DNA from: Lewinellaceae bacterium
Lineage (GTDB): Bacteria; Bacteroidota; Bacteroidia; Chitinophagales; Saprospiraceae
Direction of reading: 5' to 3'
DNA length: 64,000 nucleotides
NCBI GenBank assembly: GCA_020636275.1
Contig: JACJYD010000001.1
Span: 682,001 to 746,000 of the forward strand
Below are positions 62,301 to 64,000 of this stretch, piece by piece (positions within the stretch are counted from its first letter, which is position 1; each line of letters begins with the position of its first letter). A program made the translations under genes and the position numbers. A model generated the notes under the pieces. That model had not been told where the DNA came from. It was given only the letters and a program-made list of their open reading frames with translations, and did not search any database.

Positions 62301-62900
62301 CCTGCCCTTTCTTCCTTCTCGCCATTTGCCGTGGCGAGCGGCACCGCACTCCCCGTCACCTGGCTCTCCTTCCGCGCTACCCTCGAAGGCGACGACGTGC
62401 ATCTCACCTGGTCCACCGCCTCCGAGTCGAACAACGAAGGCTTCGATGTGCAGCGCAGCGCCGACGGCAAGGATTGGGAAACCATTGGCTTTGTACCGGG
62501 CACAGGCACGACAAGCGAAGTGCATAGCTACGATTATACTGACTCTTCACCCTTCACCCTTCACTCTTCACTCGCCTACTACCGCCTCGCCCAACGCGAC
62601 TTCGACGGTACCACCGACTATTCCCCCATCCGTGTGATCGAACTGAGCGGCGCCCAGGGCGGCATTCGCGTCTATCCTAACCCCACGGATGAGGAGGTGA
62701 CGATCTCGTTTGCCGAGCAGACGGATGTACGGGGCACAGTACAGTTATTTAACCAAAACGGCCGGAAGGTCGGGGAATATGCCATCCCGCCGGGCACGGT
62801 CGATTATCAGGTGCGCGTGGCGCAGCTGGCGAGCGGCACGTACCTGCTCAAAGTGAAGGTAGGGACGAAGGAGTGGACGAAAAGGTTGGTGGTGGAGTAG
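59313..62900 (+). CDS. Large secreted adhesin-like protein with T9SS type A sorting domain
   Basis: 1195 residues with a signal peptide (MANLFFLNSVSGQ). The first third looks like secreted repeat domains rich in Gly, Ser, Thr and Asn (GGTVTTSNNPYNGAIL-like); later come Ig-like domains with SxxxTC..., a segment NWNDASNWCGGIPDAI typical of Bacteroidota autotransporter-like stalks, and a beta-sandwich. The end, IRVYPNPTDEEVTISFAEQT, with GTYLLKVKVGTKEWTKRLVV, is the T9SS type A C-terminal domain (Por secretion tail), which directs export through the outer membrane. The gene is visibly AT-rich up to ~61430 and GC-rich after that. A heptamer array is embedded at 62540-62572. Confidence 0.85.
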   Translation: MKVGIGKIIVLGVFAMANLFFLNSVSGQITQVAGSPQTSTTNNTTLTIAKPSGLAVGDVMIANIVQSDNDGANGGDLSNASSSGWTLIAGGQTGVTGSGGDEWWGTLLYKIATALDVAATNFTFSLDGTADDGSGGIVAFSGVDIAGGVTETGAAGGPFDVDPGSSYNNVNNDNTLNANAITTATANAAVIMFGVLGDNQNISNWSTTSPGTLAEIYDLPYNAALDMGSGAAWAIKASAGTTGGGTATTSNNPYNGAILIALRRFTGTITTGTIAGSPFCAGSSVTVPYTITGTYASGNVFTAHLSDASGSFASPTDIGSVTSTTSGSISATIPGAQAPGTGFRIRVISSLPQAIGSDNGSDLIINATPAPTGSASQTFCSSDSPTVADLMATGSNIQWYDMSSGGSLLPSGTALTDGANYYGSQTVSGCESTSRLDVIVTVNTAPTTTGVTICQGGNGELSSSTTCGGGGSASSGPNDAGTGANMDGPGTVNWSNPGNITTPGSPYADVSVAATGGTTITEYLQGTNYGFTIPAGATIDGIAVSINRNNSSNAGGNGIQDVEVRLLKAGTIVGDNKAVTGATWPTSFTVANYGSSSDLWGTTWTPTDINNSNFGVAFSVTNNSTVSARTATVDYIQITVTYTLNGVLNWYTTSSGGSPIGSGSPFNPVGVSGSGLSDTNTPGTYTFYAECSTVPGCRTATDFVIHPTGRWLGVTSGADNWNDASNWCGGIPDAITNVYIPSSGVTYMPSIGSGNGLCNNMTIDGTLTIDGSNTLTVSGNWTNNGTFTPNTSSVTFNGSSEQTIGGSASTAFYNLTINNTSLTGVVLSNATTVSNQLTLTDGLLILGNNDLPVNVSISGGSTGSYVQTNGSGCLTQPLAASNSKTFPVGRSAYNPAVLDLAAGSTSDDFCIRVEDDVFQTGSSGATVSDKVVDRTWFVNEGTAGGSTATLTVTWNSGEALGTFDPSACYISHYSGSGWNGYTPGNAGAGPTFSISRPALSSFSPFAVASGTALPVTWLSFRATLEGDDVHLTWSTASESNNEGFDVQRSADGKDWETIGFVPGTGTTSEVHSYDYTDSSPFTLHSSLAYYRLAQRDFDGTTDYSPIRVIELSGAQGGIRVYPNPTDEEVTISFAEQTDVRGTVQLFNQNGRKVGEYAIPPGTVDYQVRVAQLASGTYLLKVKVGTKEWTKRLVVE
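62540..62572. repeat. CTTCACY heptamer array inside a coding region
   Basis: Four to five CTTCACC/CTTCACT units, in one stretch of 28 bases identical to the right arm at 14228-14255. It is translated as SSPFTLHSSL, in place of the loop that normally precedes the YYRL..RDFDG motif in T9SS proteins. The frame stays open. Confidence 0.8.
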
Positions 62901-62905
62901 TATAT

Positions 62906-62940
62906 TAGTTTTTAAGTTTATAAGGTTATAAGTTTTGAAG
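62906..62940. repeat. Single arm of the GTTTTTAAGTTTATAAGG repeat
   Basis: TAGTTTTTAAGTTTATAAGG and what follows match the arms at 11748-11856 and 22855-22919, but no inverted partner is present. It starts six bases after the stop codon of the T9SS gene. Confidence 0.6.
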
Positions 62941-62943
62941 GGC

Positions 62944-62971
62944 GGGCGCATGGCTTAGGGCTGTGCGCCCG
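62944..62971 (+). terminator. Terminator hairpin after the T9SS gene
   Basis: CGGGCGCA (62944-62951) pairs with TGCGCCCG (62964-62971), followed by GTTTGGCGTTTTT. Rest of the gap up to 63197 is AT-rich; no further gene. Confidence 0.55.
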
Positions 62972-63197
62972 TTTGGCGTTTTTGCACCCGCCTCTGATAA
63001 GACCCGCACAAAAGTGCCTTACCGGAGAGTGGTGTTATTTTTTTAGGAAAGGGTATTAAATATTGAGATTTTGGTTCACTCGCAACTTTTAAGACTTTCA
63101 TTTGTCCCTCATTTTGGTTAATTTGCCTGCTTAATTGCGAAAAAAACGAATTCTACCCTTTAGTATTTAATTTTAAAATATTTGTAACGATTTTACA

Positions 63198-64000
63198 ATG
63201 AATCGAATAGTTATTTTTTTTATTGTTTTCATTTTCGGAATTTCGTTAGATGGGTTTGGACAAGCTACTTATGAATCTAAAAGTGGAGGAGGAGCTTGGA
63301 GTTCCACAGGAAGTTGGAAATTAGCTCAAGGGTCATTGCCTGATTCACCTAGCGATGGTATCCCCGATGCAAATGACAATGTAATTATTAATAATGGTGA
63401 TTTGATTTCTGTGAGTAGTTTACAAGCCTGTGCATCAATAATCATAAAAGGGAATAATGGACAAAATGCAACCCTTAGTATTTCCGGAGGAACTCTTGAT
63501 GTTGGTGGAAACCTATCAGTTGAAATTTCAGGAGGGAGTTATTATGGCTTCGTAACAATGAGTTCAGGAGGTATTCTGAATATCTTAGGAACATTTGACA
63601 GTAATGCAAGTTTCACTCCAGGGGATGGAACGGTTAATTATTATAGCACCACTACTCAATCTATAAAAGCGACTACTTACTACAATTTGACGTTTTCAGG
63701 TGGTGGGACTAAGACTTTTACTGGGGCTGCTATTGCAACAAATAACCTCACAATTTCGGATGGAAGTAAGATCGATTTGGCCAATTTTAATTTTACTCTT
63801 ACCGCCTTTAGCGCTACATCTCTAACACATAATAGTGGTTGGATGTATGGAGGAGATTTTACACGGTATTTCGATGTGGTTACTTTGGGAGATGGTGACG
63901 CTGCAGGTCTCTTCCCAATTGGTTCTGCAACTGATTATAGGCCTTTCTATATTTCCCCGACTGCAGTTCTTTCATTAGGGGGGGCCATTACAGTCTCCCA
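63198..64000 (+). CDS. Secreted repeat protein, 5' part only
   Basis: The frame from ATG 63198 is open to the window edge (267 codons, 3' end missing). A signal peptide (MNRIVIFFIVFIFGISLDGF, cleavage near GFGQ/AT) is followed by a segment GGGAWSSTGSWKLAQ, PDANDNVIINNGD and repeated short beta-strands (NLTISDGSKIDLANFNFTL). The start resembles the NWNDASNW...DAITNVYIPSSG part of the preceding T9SS protein, so both belong to the same class of AT-rich surface proteins; a T9SS sorting domain is expected beyond the window. Confidence 0.75.
   Translation, partial: MNRIVIFFIVFIFGISLDGFGQATYESKSGGGAWSSTGSWKLAQGSLPDSPSDGIPDANDNVIINNGDLISVSSLQACASIIIKGNNGQNATLSISGGTLDVGGNLSVEISGGSYYGFVTMSSGGILNILGTFDSNASFTPGDGTVNYYSTTTQSIKATTYYNLTFSGGGTKTFTGAAIATNNLTISDGSKIDLANFNFTLTAFSATSLTHNSGWMYGGDFTRYFDVVTLGDGDAAGLFPIGSATDYRPFYISPTAVLSLGGAITVS

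Overview
The window reads as chromosomal DNA of a Bacteroidota, most likely Saprospiria (Lewinella/Haliscomenobacter-like). The evidence is type IX secretion (T9SS) sorting domains of both type A and type B, a GldN/PorN gene fragment, a DUF2723 membrane protein, Bacteroidota-type promoters (TAnnTTTG), mostly missing Shine-Dalgarno sequences and moderately GC-rich genes. The genus is an inference. No rRNA, tRNA, CRISPR array, phage or conjugation genes were seen.

Layout. 0-2.2 kb: leftward pair of an outer-membrane barrel protein and a lipoprotein. 2.4-4.6 kb: scrap-yard with a DUF4143 ATPase remnant, alternating inverted repeats, an intact ATPase_2/DUF234-type ATPase and a frameshifted GldN 3' end. 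4.7-8.1 kb: a STAND NTPase (EAD11-like, NB-ARC, TPR) that ends in a MATCAP/DUF1704 metallopeptidase. 8.2-29.6 kb: housekeeping and cell-envelope genes (OmpH/Skp, aldehyde dehydrogenase, two M28-family proteins, ThiL, LolA-like, sortilin-like BNR protein, pseudouridine synthase, DUF2723, RpiB, an eroded carbamoyltransferase, glucosaminidase, S15/CocE hydrolase), separated by hairpins built of 7-bp tandem repeats. 29.8-35.1 kb: a 1778-residue protein with two alpha/beta-hydrolases, a macro-like domain, a CHAT caspase-like protease and a helical-repeat tail. 35.3-41.9 kb: secreted M43 metallopeptidase with T9SS type B signal. 41.9-47.8 kb: DEAD-box helicase, GH13 glycosidase, amidase, PP2A-like phosphatase. 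47.9-53.0 kb: xanthine dehydrogenase operon (xdhA, xdhB, an Mpv17-like membrane protein, xdhC). 53.4-56.8 kb: three-gene secreted/TSP3 operon. 56.9-58.9 kb: second AAA ATPase (DUF4143) with two perfect 20-bp palindromes directly before its start codon, a Uma2 nuclease and a second DUF4143 remnant. 59.3-64 kb: two large AT-rich T9SS surface proteins, the second cut by the window edge.

The strongest candidates for undescribed biology are the STAND-MATCAP fusion (4685-8137) and the dual-hydrolase/CHAT giant (29773-35109). Both look like signal-gated enzymes of the bacterial conflict/cell-death type: nucleotide switch or caspase module, repeats as sensor or scaffold, and a destructive enzyme domain in one chain. 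Next come the palindrome-fronted AAA ATPases with nearby remnants, and a heptamer-repeat hairpin family that sits at most gene boundaries between 11.7 and 22.9 kb and has entered one coding region. Functions were assigned by reading motifs, without database searches.
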